Positions 24,196 through 35,207 of a stretch of DNA of 64,000 nt are shown in pieces. The stretch spans positions 45,044,180-45,108,179 of the forward strand of contig NC_085140.1 of NCBI RefSeq assembly GCF_024139115.2. Direction: 5' to 3'. The DNA comes from Armigeres subalbatus. Its lineage: Eukaryota > Arthropoda > Insecta > Diptera > Culicidae. The notes under the pieces were generated by a model, which saw nothing but the letters and a program-made list of their open reading frames with translations, searched no databases and was not told the origin of the DNA. Numbering within the stretch: the first letter of the stretch is position 1; each line of letters opens with the position of its first letter. The position numbers were made by a program, and so were the translations under genes.

Positions 24196-24641
24196 ATGAG
24201 AGCATACTTACCATTTAGTAACTAGCACATTAATGGATGTGGCAAGCACCATTTTCATGCGCTAGTTACAAATATAAAACCAAACACTATTTCTACCGAC
24301 TGCGACATGTCGTATTCCAGCCGAAAACGGCTGTATGGAATCCGCCGTTGAAGAGCGGTGCGACTGTTCGTTTTTAAATTCGACAACAAACTGCCGGTGC
24401 GATCTTCGTCGTTGCTACTCAACCCGATGGCGCTACCAACACCATCTCACACTGCGGTGGCAGCAATGCGCTAACATTGCCATACCCCGCCGCGCAACCT
24501 CTCTCAGCCCCTCACAAGCTACCGATTCATTGGCACACGCTTAAATGAAACAAAGTTCGTCAGACAATTCAATATGTTGCTCTCCATACTCTCAAATACT
24601 CAATCATGCACAGATTCTTTCACGATAGTGATCAGTATTCG
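24196..24641. repeat. Conserved non-repetitive block of the 3.1-kb unit, copy 1
   Basis: Nearly identical to 27295-27740 at an offset of about 3100 bp. It includes TAACTAGCACATTAATGGAT, an imperfect inverted partner GCGCTAGTTAC, and a GC-richer stretch with GCGGTGGCAGCAATGCGC. The 69-codon frame at 24335-24544 is present in both copies but shows no domain and could be incidental. Confidence 0.85.
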
Positions 24642-24795
24642 AGTGAGAGTTCGAATCAAGTCTAATGTAAAACTTGCCACATTGTACGGTAAATTGGGGC
24701 ACGCGAAATATGTAATTTCACGATTGGTATATTTGATTGCTTATGTTTAATGTACTATCCACAATAGCAGAATCAAATCATAGTCTAGAATCACT
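24642..24795 (-). repeat. Inner right inverted arm of the foldback block
   Basis: GAGTGAGAGTTCGAATCAAG to AGTCTAGAATCACT, the reverse complement of 22876-23030. Confidence 0.92.
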
Positions 24796-24859
24796 TATAC
24801 AAACTAAAATCATTAGCCGCTTACTCTGAATACTACATCTTTCTCCTTCCCTACTCTTT

Positions 24860-27294
24860 CAACTTTATAAGAATATGATTCTTTGGAGTTCTACTCACTC
24901 TGGAATAAATAAATAAACTCCTAGGAGTCCATTTGCAAAATGTATTTCTTAATAGAAGCCACAGACGTAATACTACGTCAACTTGTCTCGGAGTTCTACT
25001 CGTTCCGGAACGAACAAAATTGTCTCGGAGTCCTGCTCTTCATTCATGTGGTCTTCTATAGAATACCCAGACGAACATGTCTTGGAGTTGCATCGGAGTC
25101 CTGCTCTGCATTCGCAAAGTATACTCTTCTATAAAATACACAAACGATGTCCTACCTCAAAATGCCTTGGAGTTCTACTCGCTCCGGAATAACCAAAAAT
25201 GCTTTGGAGTCCTTCACATTCGCAAAGTGTAATCTTCCATAGAATACACAGACGTATTCCTACGTCAAAATGCCTCGGATTTTACTCGCTCCGGAATGAA
25301 CACAAAATGGAATAAACAAAAAAATTCTCGGAGTCGTGCTCTGTATTCGCACAGTGTAGTCTTCTATAGAATACCCAGACGTAGTCCTACGTCAACATGC
25401 CTCTGAGTTCTGCTCGCTCCGGAATAAACAAAAATGCCTCGGAGTACTTCACTTTCACAAAGTGTACTCTTGTATAGAATACACAGACGTAGTCCTACGT
25501 CAATATGCTTCGGCATTCTACTCGCTTCAGAATAAACACAAAAATGCCTCGAAGGTCTGCTTGCATTCACAAAGTGTACTCCACATAATACACAGACGTA
25601 GTCCAGCGTCAACATGTCTCGAAGTTCTACTTGCTCCGAAAAAGAAACAAAAAATGTCTCGGGATCTTGCAATGCATTCGCAAAGTTTACTCCTCTATAG
25701 AATACCCAAATGCAGTCATACATCAAAATGTCTCGGATTTTTCTCGCTCCGGAATGAACACAAAATGCCTTGGAGTCCTGCTTTGCCTTTTCAAAGTAAA
25801 CTTTTTTTATTGAATACACAGACGTAGCCCTACTTCAACACGCATCGAAGTTTTACTCGCTCCGGAATAAACGCGAAAATTCCTCGAAAGTCTGCTTCGC
25901 ATTCACAAAATGTACTCTACAAAGTACACAGACGAAATCCTACGTCAACATGCCTCGGAGTTCTACTCGCTTCGGAATGAACAAAAATTGTCTCGGAGAC
26001 CTGCTCTGTATTCGCAAAGTGTGGTCCTCTATAGAAAACCCAGACGAAGTCCTACGTCAACATGCCTCGGATTTCCACTCGCTCCGGAATCAACAAAATA
26101 TGCCTCGGAGTCCTTCACATTCGCAAAGTGTACTCCTCTATAGAATACACAGCCGAAGTCCTACGTCTACGAAATGAACACAAAATGTCTTAGAATCCTG
26201 CTTCGCATTTGCAAAGTGGTCACAGACGTAGTTCGACGTCAACATGCCTCGGAGTTCTACTCACATTCACTAAAAAAATGCCTCGGAGTCTGCATTCGCA
26301 AAGTGTACTCCTCTATAGAATACATGCAGTCCTACGTCAAAATGTCTCTGATGTTTACTCGCTCCGAAATGAACACAAAATGCCTTAAAGTCCTGCTTTG
26401 CATTTTCAGAGTGTACTCTTCTTTTGAATACACAGACGAAGCCCTACTCCAACATGCCTCGGAGTTCTACTCGCTCCGGAATAAACACGAAAATGCCTCG
26501 AAAGTCTGCTTCGCATTCACGAAATGTACTCTATATAATACACAGCCGTAATCTTACATCAACATGCCTCGGATTTCCACTCGCTCCCGAATCAACAAAA
26601 AAATGCCTCGGAGTCCTTCACATTCGCAAAGTGTACTCCTCTATAGAATACACAGCCGTAGTCCTTCGTCTACGGAATGAACACAAAATGTCTTGGAATC
26701 CTGCTTCGCATTTGCAAAGTGGTCACAGACGTAGTTCGACGTCAACATGCCTCGGAGTTCTACTCGCATTCACAAAAAAATGCCTCGGAGACCTGCTCGC
26801 TCCGGAATAAACAAAAAAAAATGCCTCGGAAACCTGCTCGTTCCGGAATAAACAAAAAAATGCCTCGGAGTTCTACTCGCATTCACAAAAAAATGCCTCG
26901 GAGACCTGCTCGCTCCGGAATAAACAAAAAAAAATGCCTCGGAAACCTGCTCGTTCCGGAATAAACAAAAAAATGCCTCGGAGACCTGCTCGCTCCGGAA
27001 TAAACAAAAAAATGCCTCGGAAACCTGCTCGTTCCGGAATAAACAAAAAAATGCCTCGGAAACCTGCTCGTTCCGGAATAAACAAAAAAAAAATGCCTCG
27101 GAGACCTGCTCGCTCCGGAATAAACAAAAAAATAAATGCCTCGGAGACCTGCTCGCTCCGGTATCTTTTATTCTATCCTCGGGAGACCTGCTCGCTCCGG
27201 GATCATGTTTTATTAAACACTCGAAGACCTGCTCGCTTCGGTATTTTTTTCTATGATTTCGGAGACCTGCTCGCTCCGAAATCCACAACATAAA
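24860..27294. repeat. CTCGGAG minisatellite, array 2, with a 108-bp higher-order unit
   Basis: Left two-thirds: a higher-order unit of about 108 bp with ACGTAGTCCTACGTCAA spaced at about 25379, 25487 and 25597, degenerate towards the left. Right part (26770-27170): homogeneous short units as in array 1. Homogeneity rises to the right, consistent with recent expansion at that end. Confidence 0.9.
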
Positions 27295-27740
27295 ATGAGA
27301 GCATACTTACCATTTAGTAACTAGCACATTAATGGATGTGGCAAGCACCATTTTCATGCGCTAGTTACAATTATAAAACCAAACACTATTTCTACCGACT
27401 GCGACATGTCGTATTCCAGCCGAAAACGGCTGTATGGAATCCGCCGTTGAAGAGCGGTGCGACTGTTCGTTTTTAAATTCGACAACAAACTGCCGGTGCG
27501 ATCTTCGTCGTTGCTACTCAACCCGATGGCGCTACCAACACCATCTCACACTGCGGTGGCAGCAATGCGCTAACATTGCCATACCCCGCCGCGCAACCTC
27601 TCTCAGCCCCTCACAAGCTACCGATTCATTGGCACACGCTTAAATGAAACAAAGTTCGTCAGACAATTCAATATGTTGCTCTCCATACTCTCAAATACTC
27701 AATCATGCACAGATTCTTTCACGATAGTGATCAGTATTCG
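27295..27740. repeat. Conserved block of the 3.1-kb unit, copy 2
   Basis: Partner of 24196-24641; the first 180 bases show a single clear difference (AATTATAAAACC against AAATATAAAACC). Such similarity alongside diverged arrays indicates recent duplication or gene conversion. Confidence 0.85.
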
Positions 27741-27894
27741 AGTGAGAGTTCGAATCAAGTCTAATGTAAAACTTGCCACATTGTACGGTAAATTGGGGCA
27801 CGCGAAATATGTAATTTCACGATTGGTATATTTGATTGCTTATGTTTAATGTACTATCCACAATAGCAGAATCAAATCATAGTCTAGAATCACT
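27741..27894 (-). repeat. Outer right inverted arm of the foldback block
   Basis: Second copy of the arm at 24642-24795, again complementary to 22876-23030. Confidence 0.92.
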
Positions 27895-28071
27895 TATACA
27901 AACTAAAATCATTAGCCGCTTACTCTGAATACTACAGACACCATGAAAAGCGGCCAGCCAAACGGCCACCTTCTGAAAGATTTGCTTTTAAGCTAGCAAA
28001 TGCACAATGTTTTGTTCCGCCTTGTTCCACTATTTATTAGTTTGAATCAATTTAAAATAGTCCTTAATGTA

Positions 28072-28492
28072 GGAGGGTCCCGTAGCGTAGTTGGCTACAC
28101 GTTCGCCTTATAAGCGAATGGTCATGGGTTCGATTCCCAGCCCCTCCACCAAACCCTCGTCAGTCGCCGGATCCGCAGCCCATGCGGTGGCGTTTGGGGT
28201 ACGCGCCTTACCGTCACGGCTGCCTGAAGACGACTGACAACTTGGTCTTCTCGGAGGCATTCCTCCAACGTTACTCGGATAAATGGCAACCGAACAATGG
28301 AACGACCATTGGATGTACGGCATGGACAAAAGGACACAATGGATTCACGATGAGATGGACTGACAACGACAACAATAACGAATAATGGATATCTAAAACT
28401 AGATTCTGTACAGCAGAATACCATAGTAAATCACGGCACAGAGCGGTTAAGAACAAAAAGTGCCTACAAAATAAATACATGAATAAAAAAAA
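28072..28492 (+). mobile_element. tRNA-derived SINE (Feilai-like)
   Basis: The head folds like a tRNA: D-stem GTAG/CTAC, anticodon stem TTCGC/GCGAA around loop CTTATAA, and a box B GGTTCGATTCCC. The body and an A-rich tail end at 28492. The flanks AGTCCTTAATGTA (28059-28071) and AGTCCTCAATATA (28493-28505) are a 13-bp target duplication with two mismatches. A second copy of the family is at 44376-44803. Calling it Feilai rests on recalled layout of Aedes SINEs, not on alignment. Confidence 0.88.
28085..28148 (+). promoter_or_regulatory. Internal RNA polymerase III promoter (boxes A and B) of the SINE
   Basis: Box A-like TAGCGTAGTTGG and box B GGTTCGATTCC at tRNA-like spacing within the SINE head. 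The acceptor and T-stem carry mismatches, so this is a SINE promoter and not a functional tRNA gene. Confidence 0.7.
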
Positions 28493-28505
28493 AGTCCTCA
28501 ATATA

Positions 28506-29678
28506 CGTTTTTCAGTACAATTGTTACGTAAACAATTTAAAAGTGGCTTACTTGATTGTTTATTTATTGCATAATAACAATCACGGTTAAGACGAAGCAG
28601 TCTTCACATTTCAGATTAACGGCTGTCATTTGTCGACATGGTTACTATGCAATAAATAATCATTAGCCTACGAGACGAGCCAGCCTCGGGCTGAAAGTCT
28701 CGATAATAAAGACAAAAAAAATAACCATTAGTATTAGAATAACGGATGAGTGTTCTGCACCATAAAGTACTCTATACAATAGGTCATTGAAATGGTATAA
28801 TGCCCACCTGATTGAACGTATATATGGTAATGGAAAGCTAGTTGCGGAAACACAAATATTTTTAGCAAAACGACCAGAAAATTTTCTAGTTTCATATCTC
28901 CCATGTTGTTCATTCAAATCGTTTACAATTACACATGATAATAGTTGGCCAGAATACCTGTCAAACTGATACAGTGCAGCAAGTTTATCTTTTTTTACAA
29001 CTTCAAGAAATCGAAAACGTACTCTTACCCCACGCGCACTCTTGCCCCACTCTACTCTACTGTAAGAAATCTATAAGGAATTTTATTAAAAATTCCAAAT
29101 GATGATACATTTTGTAAGAAATTCTGGATATCATTTCAGAAAGAATTCTTCTCAAATATACTTTTCTGACCATTCTTAGCGGATATTCTGTACGGGTTTC
29201 AGGGGGAATTTCTATACAACTTTCCAAACAATTTTCGACTGATTGAATTAGTAGTAACCTGACCACAGTTTTGGGTAAATATAAAATTTTGTTTACGATT
29301 AATTTTATGTTACTTTGCTTGATTATGTTTTATTTTATCTCGTTTCTCAGAGAACGAGTCATGGCGCTCTAGCCTAGGCATAATTGCCAGGACACATGAT
29401 GGGAGAAATACTTGTGTCCCATCCCTGGACGTTTGATCAGCAAGAAGTGACACTAATCTTCTTAGCAATGTCACTCCCAACGTCACCTTTTCATATACCT
29501 CTTGAATGTGGAACGGTTGGTACGGCTGCCCTCGTTTCTTCCTTTCGTGAATTCAAAACTTCAACAGGACAAACAAACTTTTTTGGAGACAACGAAGAGA
29601 GGAAGACATACGGAAGGGATTAACGACAGACATCGAAATGTACAACAAGAGAAAGACATTTGATATAGAATTTACGAC
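28506..29678. other. AT-rich stretch with one dispersed-repeat fragment
   Basis: 28665-28715 is the reverse-strand copy of the repeat end at 11300-11346. GTACTCTTACCCCACGCGCA at about 29021 followed by TTGCCCCAC resembles other TTGCCCC-type repeats but is too short to place. No gene recognised. Confidence 0.5.
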
Positions 29679-29806
29679 CGATGTGCTTTACTACAGGTGT
29701 GGGCCAAACCCTTAAGTAGTATTTGTTCAACGAAAATTCGCTCTTTTGAGAGAGAAACTCTACTCAGTACAATTTTTATGGCCCACACCTTTACTGAAGC
29801 ACATCG
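29679..29806. mobile_element. Short hairpin MITE-like element
   Basis: CGATGTGCTTTACTACAGGT plus GTGGGCCA is mirrored by TGGCCCACACCTTTACTGAA plus GCACATCG, giving 28-bp imperfect arms around about 70 bp. No clear target duplication. Confidence 0.7.
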
Positions 29807-29989
29807 GGTACGACATACAAGCGAATGGCAGACAATGATTACAGTTTTACATCAGCAACTTTCAAAAATTGGTGGAGGTTTTAATATTTGTGTCATATTT
29901 ATGATTCGCTGAAAAATATTGATGCTGACAAGAAAGTGCTCGGAAACGCAACCGACATTTCCAGGATGCTTTTCAATACTGGCTGTGCA

Positions 29990-30012
29990 AGACAAGACAA
30001 GACAAGACAAGA
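29990..30012 (+). repeat. (CAAGA)n short tandem repeat
   Basis: About four and a half copies of CAAGA beside a CAAGACTTTCC sequence. Simple repeat only. Confidence 0.85.
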
Positions 30013-30272
30013 CTTTCCAAACAATTTCCGAAAGAATTTTTATACTGATTTTAATTGAAGGTATGGACAGTTTCGCTCTCGGTTACGTTTTTATTTTGCT
30101 GCTTGTTTATTCCGTCCAGCTCTACCCATATGGTTGTGACAGTTGGAGTACGGTTTTATTGGTGAATCCGGTGTGAAACAACACAGCGCGAAACTAGTTC
30201 CAACATGAGCGAATGAAAAAACGTTTTGACAGCACTTAAGTTGGAACTTTTTTAAAACGAATTCGACATAGT

Positions 30273-30408
30273 TAGACCAAGATTTAAAAGGGCGTAACAG
30301 CCAACATTTACTCCTTCTGATTCCTCGTCTACTAATATAGCCATATATATGGACGAAGAATCAGAAGGAATAAATTTTGGCAGTTACGCCCTTTCAAATG
30401 TTGGTCTA
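30273..30408. mobile_element. Palindromic MITE with GGGCGTAAC ends
   Basis: TAGACCAAGATTTAAAAGGG is followed by CGTAACAGCC and continues as complementary arms of about 60 bp each around the central CATATATATGG. Termini TAGACCAA/TTGGTCTA are exact complements. The whole unit folds on itself and has no coding potential. Confidence 0.85.
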
Positions 30409-30483
30409 GTTAGTATTTCGAATATGCGTCCGATTTAGCAATTATGAGCTCCGTCAGTAGACGCTATGTTGTGAAGTCCAACG

Positions 30484-30565
30484 GAGGTCCTTCGTAGCTT
30501 AGTTGGTTTAAATTACCAGTCTAGCTTAATGAGGGTCATAGGTTCGAGTCCCATTCAAGGAAAGT
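30484..30565 (+). pseudogene. tRNA-like sequence (decayed tRNA or SINE head)
   Basis: TCCTTCGTAGCTTAGTTGG, then GGTTCGAGTCCCATTCAAGG, resembles a box A / box B pair and the acceptor strands TCCTT/AAGGA pair. The anticodon arm does not fold well, so a functional tRNA is unlikely. Confidence 0.5.
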
Positions 30566-30629
30566 GGTTACCTCCAATACATTTTTCAAATCGATAGCGG
30601 GTCAGTTGGCGTTTATCGGAACAGGGCAA

Positions 30630-31095
30630 TAGTGGATGTAATCTTTTCTTTCAAAGTAGGCATTTGCCCGGAATAAGACAATGGCGGACGTGATTCCTTC
30701 TTTAAAAGTAGGCGTTTGCCCGGATTAAGACAATGGTGAATGTGATTCCTTCTTTCAAAGAAGGCGTTGCTCGCATTAATGCAATGGTGAATGTGATTCC
30801 TTTTTTAAAAGTAGGCATTTGCCCGGATTAAGACAATCATGGATCAATCATGTGATCTTTTTTTCAAAGTAAGCTCTTGCCTGAATTAAGGCAATGTTTG
30901 ATGTGATCTCTTCTTTAAAAGTAGGAGTTTGCTCCAGAATAGGACAATAAGGATGTGATTAGTCCTTTGAATGTAGGCGTTTTCCTGGAATGAGACAATG
31001 GTGAATTCAATCCAATCTTTACAATAAACGTTGGCCCTAAATAAAGGATTGGTGGATGTGATTTATTCTTTGAAAGTAGGCGTTTGTCTACTTGA
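30630..31095. repeat. 55-bp minisatellite (AAGTAGGCGTTTGCCCGG)
   Basis: About eight units of AAGTAGGCATTTGCCCGG, AATAAGACAATGGTGGATG, TGATTCCTTCTTT. It shares consensus with 60790-61275 and, more distantly, 13240-14160. Confidence 0.9.
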
Positions 31096-31211
31096 AAAAG
31101 GTAAAATAAATTACCGAAGCCGTCCGATACAAAAGTAAACTTGTTTTTGCTGCTTTACAAGACTGCAACGCAACGGCCGAAAACGACTTGATTTTCAATT
31201 TTGTGAACAAA

Positions 31212-31522
31212 GTTCCAAATCATGCCCTCCTTAGCCGTGCGGTAAGATGCGCGGCTACAAAGCAAGACCAGATTTGGGTTCGATTCCTGTGCCAGTCAGA
31301 CAATTTTCGGATTGAAAATTGTCTCGACTTCCTTGGGCATAAAAAGTATCATCGTGTTAGCCTCATGATATACGAATGCAGAAATGGTAACTTGCCTTAG
31401 AAACCTCGCAGTTAATAACTGTGGAAGTGCTAATTGAACACTAAGCTGCGAGGCGGCAATGTCCCAGTGGGGATGTAATGCCAATGAAGAAGAAGAAGAA
31501 GAAGAAGAAGAAGAAGAAGAAG
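31212..31522 (+). mobile_element. tRNA-derived SINE with (GAA)n tail
   Basis: Box A-like TTAGCCGTGCGGTAAGATGC and box B GGGTTCGATTCC, then a body ending GGGGATGTAATGCCAATGAA and a GAA microsatellite to 31522. A fragment of the same body (TATCATTGTGTTAGCCTCAT on the minus strand) is at about 58700-58770. A trinucleotide tail is like that described for the Aedes Gecko SINE, but identity is not confirmed. Confidence 0.75.
31486..31522 (+). repeat. (GAA)n microsatellite
   Basis: Twelve uninterrupted GAA units forming the SINE tail. Confidence 0.95.
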
Positions 31523-31583
31523 ACTTAATGCCAAATGACTTTATGCCAAATGCCTCAAACCCATGCCATAATCACATAATGTA

Positions 31584-31760
31584 ATGGAAAAGACGACTTT
31601 GGCAGGTTTTGTTCTATTATTGCCAGGGGGGTTTTGTCGACCAAATTTTATGAAATTTGGCCATATGCAAAGAATGTTTAGGCCCAATTTGAGCATAATC
31701 AGCCATAAAAAACCCCTCTGACAATAATAGAACAAAACCTGCCAAAGCCGTCTTTTCCCC
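31584..31760. mobile_element. 177-bp MITE with 52-bp inverted repeats, TA-flanked
   Basis: AAAAGACGACTTTGGCAGGT on the left and its near-exact complement on the right, arms continuing through TTTTGTTCTATTATTG. TA occurs immediately outside both ends (31582-31583 and 31761-31762), matching TA target duplication. The interior of about 70 bp is non-coding. Confidence 0.88.
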
Positions 31761-31762
31761 TA

Positions 31763-32999
31763 CATCAGAGTTTTTCAGAACGTTGTAAATTAATAACCAT
31801 GTCGGATGTCAACCCGAAAAATAGGCAACGCTAGAGGGATAGAAGAAAACATTATACTTTATACTGAAATAAATGTGACGTGAATTAAATTTTTTTTTTG
31901 TTATTTTTACATTGTTTTTCCGACTTTAAGACGTCTCTAAAAAGCAACATTTCTGTACCATGCGTCCCCATCTATTTGTGCTGCGAAGAACATTTGCATG
32001 CGATTGATTTGCATGGTCTTTATTTGCATGCGATCCATGAGCTCAGAGCTGCCATGGTGTTGAAAATTGTACGTTCATCTTATTATTTGATGATGATGAT
32101 GATGATGATCTTACCATCTATTGTAGCAAGGCACCTGCCGATAGCACTTATTATTTCGGTAAAAAAAACCGTCAAAAAACGTTAATTCTTAACGTTTACT
32201 ATTTCATCACTTAATCATCAGACATATCTACTATAAAGTTTAACAGTCGATCACGCTCGTAAACAGAACGTCCGACGAGCAGTTTACTGCCGTGAATCGC
32301 ATATCTGTCCCATCTTTACTGGGTTTCCTATGCATATGGGACAAATATGCGATTCACGCCAGTTTACACCTTTACACACATTCATTTCATCAAAACGGTT
32401 CACGGCCAATCAGCAAGGTCATGATGGCTATTACCATTGAAGAATTGCGAAAGCTAAGACCTTGCTGGCTGCTTATGGCTACCTGAATGATGAAATGCGG
32501 TAAACGAACTTCTCAACCACCAAGCGGAACCACTTCGTCTCACTAACCATGATTTCTTTGCATTTCCGCAATCACTCACGGTTTACTAATTTTCGTTCAT
32601 CACAAAGTCAAGCTGAAACTTCGAAAAAATATGGTAACACATTTTTCATCCATTTTCGTTGTTCACCGTTGTCGGCAATGACGATGACAACCCTACCGTG
32701 AAATTGCACCATCATCATCGCATTACCTTAAACTGCTAAGCAGACCCACAGCACAGTAATGTCTTGTGAACGATGGGTCATAAATTTGGGCACCTGCGTC
32801 GTGCGCCACGCCTCGGTAGCCACAACCGCTGGTAGCATGAAGACCATCTTCAAACAGGTACAACAATAAATGCAACGCGGGAAATTAAATTCTCTACTTT
32901 TCCCATGATCGAAAGATATGTTTACGACTAGACGTATATTTCCGCTTCAATGGTTTGGAATCAAAATAGTGATCGAATAAAACATAATGTGGTACTCAC
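31763..32999. other. Downstream intron or intergenic stretch with small repeats
   Basis: Holds a GAT microsatellite near 32088-32109 and the hairpin at 32291-32358. If the host gene at 33000-47926 continues 3', this is intron, because the exon at 33000 ends with a splice donor. No further exon could be recognised by eye. Confidence 0.5.
32291..32358. repeat. Perfect-stem hairpin, 23-bp arms
   Basis: CGTGAATCGCATATCTGTCC plus CAT is complementary to ATGGGACAAATATGCGATTC plus ACG except one mismatch, with a loop of about 22 bases. Confidence 0.88.
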
Positions 33000-33564
33000 C
33001 CTTCATTCTGCCGCCGTCGCCTTGCCACAGCCGGGTTCTTCAGGATCGAATCCACGTTACCGCGATTACCGACCGAAGCCGAATGCTCTCCATCACTGGC
33101 CGCACCACTACCGGACGCGACGAGATCACTTTTCTTGAGCGGAACGAACGAACTGGGTGCCAACGGCGGAAACAAGGCCACCCCACCGGGTGGCACATAG
33201 CCACCACTACTACCGGTGGACGCGGCCGTATTCGAAACATTTCGGAGCATTTTCGCGAGATTCTTACCGGGCGCGACGCCGTCCTCTTCGTCCGACTCGG
33301 ACGAGGAACCAACCCCCGCCGATAACGCGGCATCACATTCGATGTTCGAAACGGTCGTGGACTTTTTCAGGTTGCTCACCGACGAATGAGTGGATTTACG
33401 CAGACGCGATTTCAGCTCGGAATTGAGATCGGCCGGAAATAGACCAATGCCACCGGACTTCGATTTGAGGATGCCCTTCTTCAGCTCCGACACGAATGGT
33501 AGCTGCTGCTGCCCCGAGGGTGGTAGATAGGCAAAAGGAGATTTTCGAGGACTAGATATTTGAT
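33000..33564 (-). CDS. Host gene exon 4 of those seen: Ser-rich, unrecognised protein
   Basis: A 565-bp minus-strand exon. The acceptor is TTTGCAG before 33564; the donor GTGAGT at 32999-32994 is a consensus match. The previous exon ends in phase 1 with G, and this exon begins AT, giving GAT (Asp) and a continuous frame; it ends in phase 2. The translation of about 188 residues is low complexity. It starts with ISSPRKSPFAYLPPSG, has a basic stretch ELKSRLRKS, an acidic SSESDEEDG, a Gly/Pro hydrophobic VPPGGVALFPPLAPSSFVPL segment and ends basic (ARRRRQNEG). No catalytic domain is visible. The pattern suits an intrinsically disordered scaffold. The gene continues beyond this exon, but the next exon was not found in the window. 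Confidence 0.85.
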
Positions 33565-35207
33565 CTGCAAAGGAAGACAATTTGCGTTGGAGAGATACGA
33601 AAACCTATTAGAAACAAGGTATTATCAGAAGACACAAAACAAACGTGAACAAAATAAGCAAACAACTAGAACAAAGTGAACTTTTACGCAGTTACTGCGG
33701 TAGACAAACAATCCAAGCAAAATGGTAAAACAAACAAATCGAAAGCATTGTTGTGTAACATTGATACTATGATAGAAAGCATTTATTGGTTTTCTGGTGA
33801 AAATGGGAAGCACACCAATGAGTTTGTCATCTATATCGGTGGATCGAACCAGTTATTGATATTTTCGCACTATTCTCATCAGCTAGCCTGAGCGCTGAGC
33901 ATTTTTATCAACTGGAAAATAAACCGTCACCGTTAGTCGCCATTTACCCGTGTATTAAAAAGAATTTCCCCTGCATTATAACCAACTCGTCGCTATAACG
34001 TCGCTCGTAACTGCTTACGATTAAATCAAAAGTGTTAACAAAACCTTATAACAACAAGTTGGCGTTTTAAAGAACCTCGAACCCGGTGAAACTCGGCAAA
34101 TTAGAGTGAGAACCAGATGTTTCAAGAAACGTACCGTCAAAGATAAAAAAGGATTCGAAAATCGTCCGGAGCTGTGCGGTTGTTCGTTGCTACGGTTCGA
34201 TTCGTTGTAATTTTCGTCAGTCGGTAAAACAATGATAGGGAAAGATGAAAGAGAGGAAAGGTCCAATGGTCGTCCAGATTGATGTCGTTGTTCGATAGTC
34301 TAATACTAGATGTGGTCAGCTGCGGCCCCGGGTCCAATGGTGTCGAGAATGAAGATAGGGGGTGGTTTGTTCCGGAGCGGAATGATTTTGTCCTACACGT
34401 TACTGACGCCAGAGTTGATCTACTTGTGGGATCGAGAATGGGGTTCTGAAAAATGCTTTTTTTAGGATGATAGTTAATCTACAATATGGAAAATAAGAAA
34501 AAAGAAAGGAAAAAGAGAAATTGTTGAATTTTAGGTAAAAGTGGGAAGGAGCGCTGGAAAGGTGTTGGTAATGACTCTGATGGGGTGTTCCATATCTTCA
34601 TTTAAGAACATTGTACTCAAAGTGAGCTAATTTTTCATCCATAACTTCTCTACCTGAGAAATTTATTACTTCAGTGAATAACGAGGACCTCAACATCACG
34701 TGTGAATAAAAAACAAATAGAAAAATAACAGTTTTTTTAAAGGTTCTTATTTCTAACACTCGATCATGAGTGCGATTTGCACTATAGTGAGCACAGTTTT
34801 CAGAGTTAGGCAGAAGTGAAGAATTTGAAGAATTTTTATAGAGATAAATTTGAATGTATTTCCAAAAATAGTAGGATGAGATCTTTTCAGATAGAATAAT
34901 TCTGGACTTTCTGAATAAGTGTTTTCTTATATTTTCATCAGAAATATAGTTTTATGAAACGGTGGGCATAGAAACACATCTTGAAATTAAACAATATAGA
35001 ACAAGAACAATTCGAAGGTATCCCAAATTCGAACCGAGATGGAGAAGAAGAATTGGAATTGTCATCGAAATTTTCCCCGACACGGAACACGATCCATCAG
35101 ACCATTTACCAAACCACGGTCTAACTTAAAGGAAGTGTGTTTGCACTAGCCCTCTATTAAACCGGTCAACTAGTAGGAAATACAAACGATAGACCCCACA
35201 AACACAC
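33565..35207 (-). other. Intron of the host gene
   Basis: Between donor GTGTGT (35207) and acceptor TTTGCAG (33565). The sequence is AT-rich and shows no transposon I could delimit. Confidence 0.75.

Larger units (their letters stand above)
22876..27938. mobile_element. Foldback/satellite block with 155-bp inverted arms and CTCGGAG minisatellites
   Basis: A left arm (22876-23030) is the reverse complement of two right arms (24642-24795 and 27741-27894). Between them lie arrays of CTCGGAGNCCTGCTCGCTCCGG-type units and a roughly 450-bp conserved block present twice (about 24196-24641 and 27295-27740) that is almost identical between copies. The junction string CTGAATACTACA appears at about 23028, 24828 and 27927, marking unit edges. 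The block reads as one truncated and one complete copy of a 3.1-kb repeat, with the left arm making it foldback-like. Confidence 0.8.

Noticed and set aside
24335..24544. 69-codon gene present twice (24335 and 27434)
   Set aside because: Conservation reflects a recent duplication of the whole block; no independent coding evidence.
26770..27293. Periodic PARSGINKK-type frames up to 173 codons
   Set aside because: Pure minisatellite translation, open on both strands.
22876..27938. CRISPR-like array
   Set aside because: Units are contiguous minisatellites with no unique spacers, in a eukaryotic repeat context.
28072..28150. Functional tRNA-Ile(UAU) gene
   Set aside because: Acceptor and T-stem mismatches, a body and A-rich tail follow, a sister copy exists, and a target duplication surrounds the whole; it is a SINE.
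30484..30565. Functional tRNA gene
   Set aside because: Only box-like strings and a short acceptor match; the anticodon arm fails.
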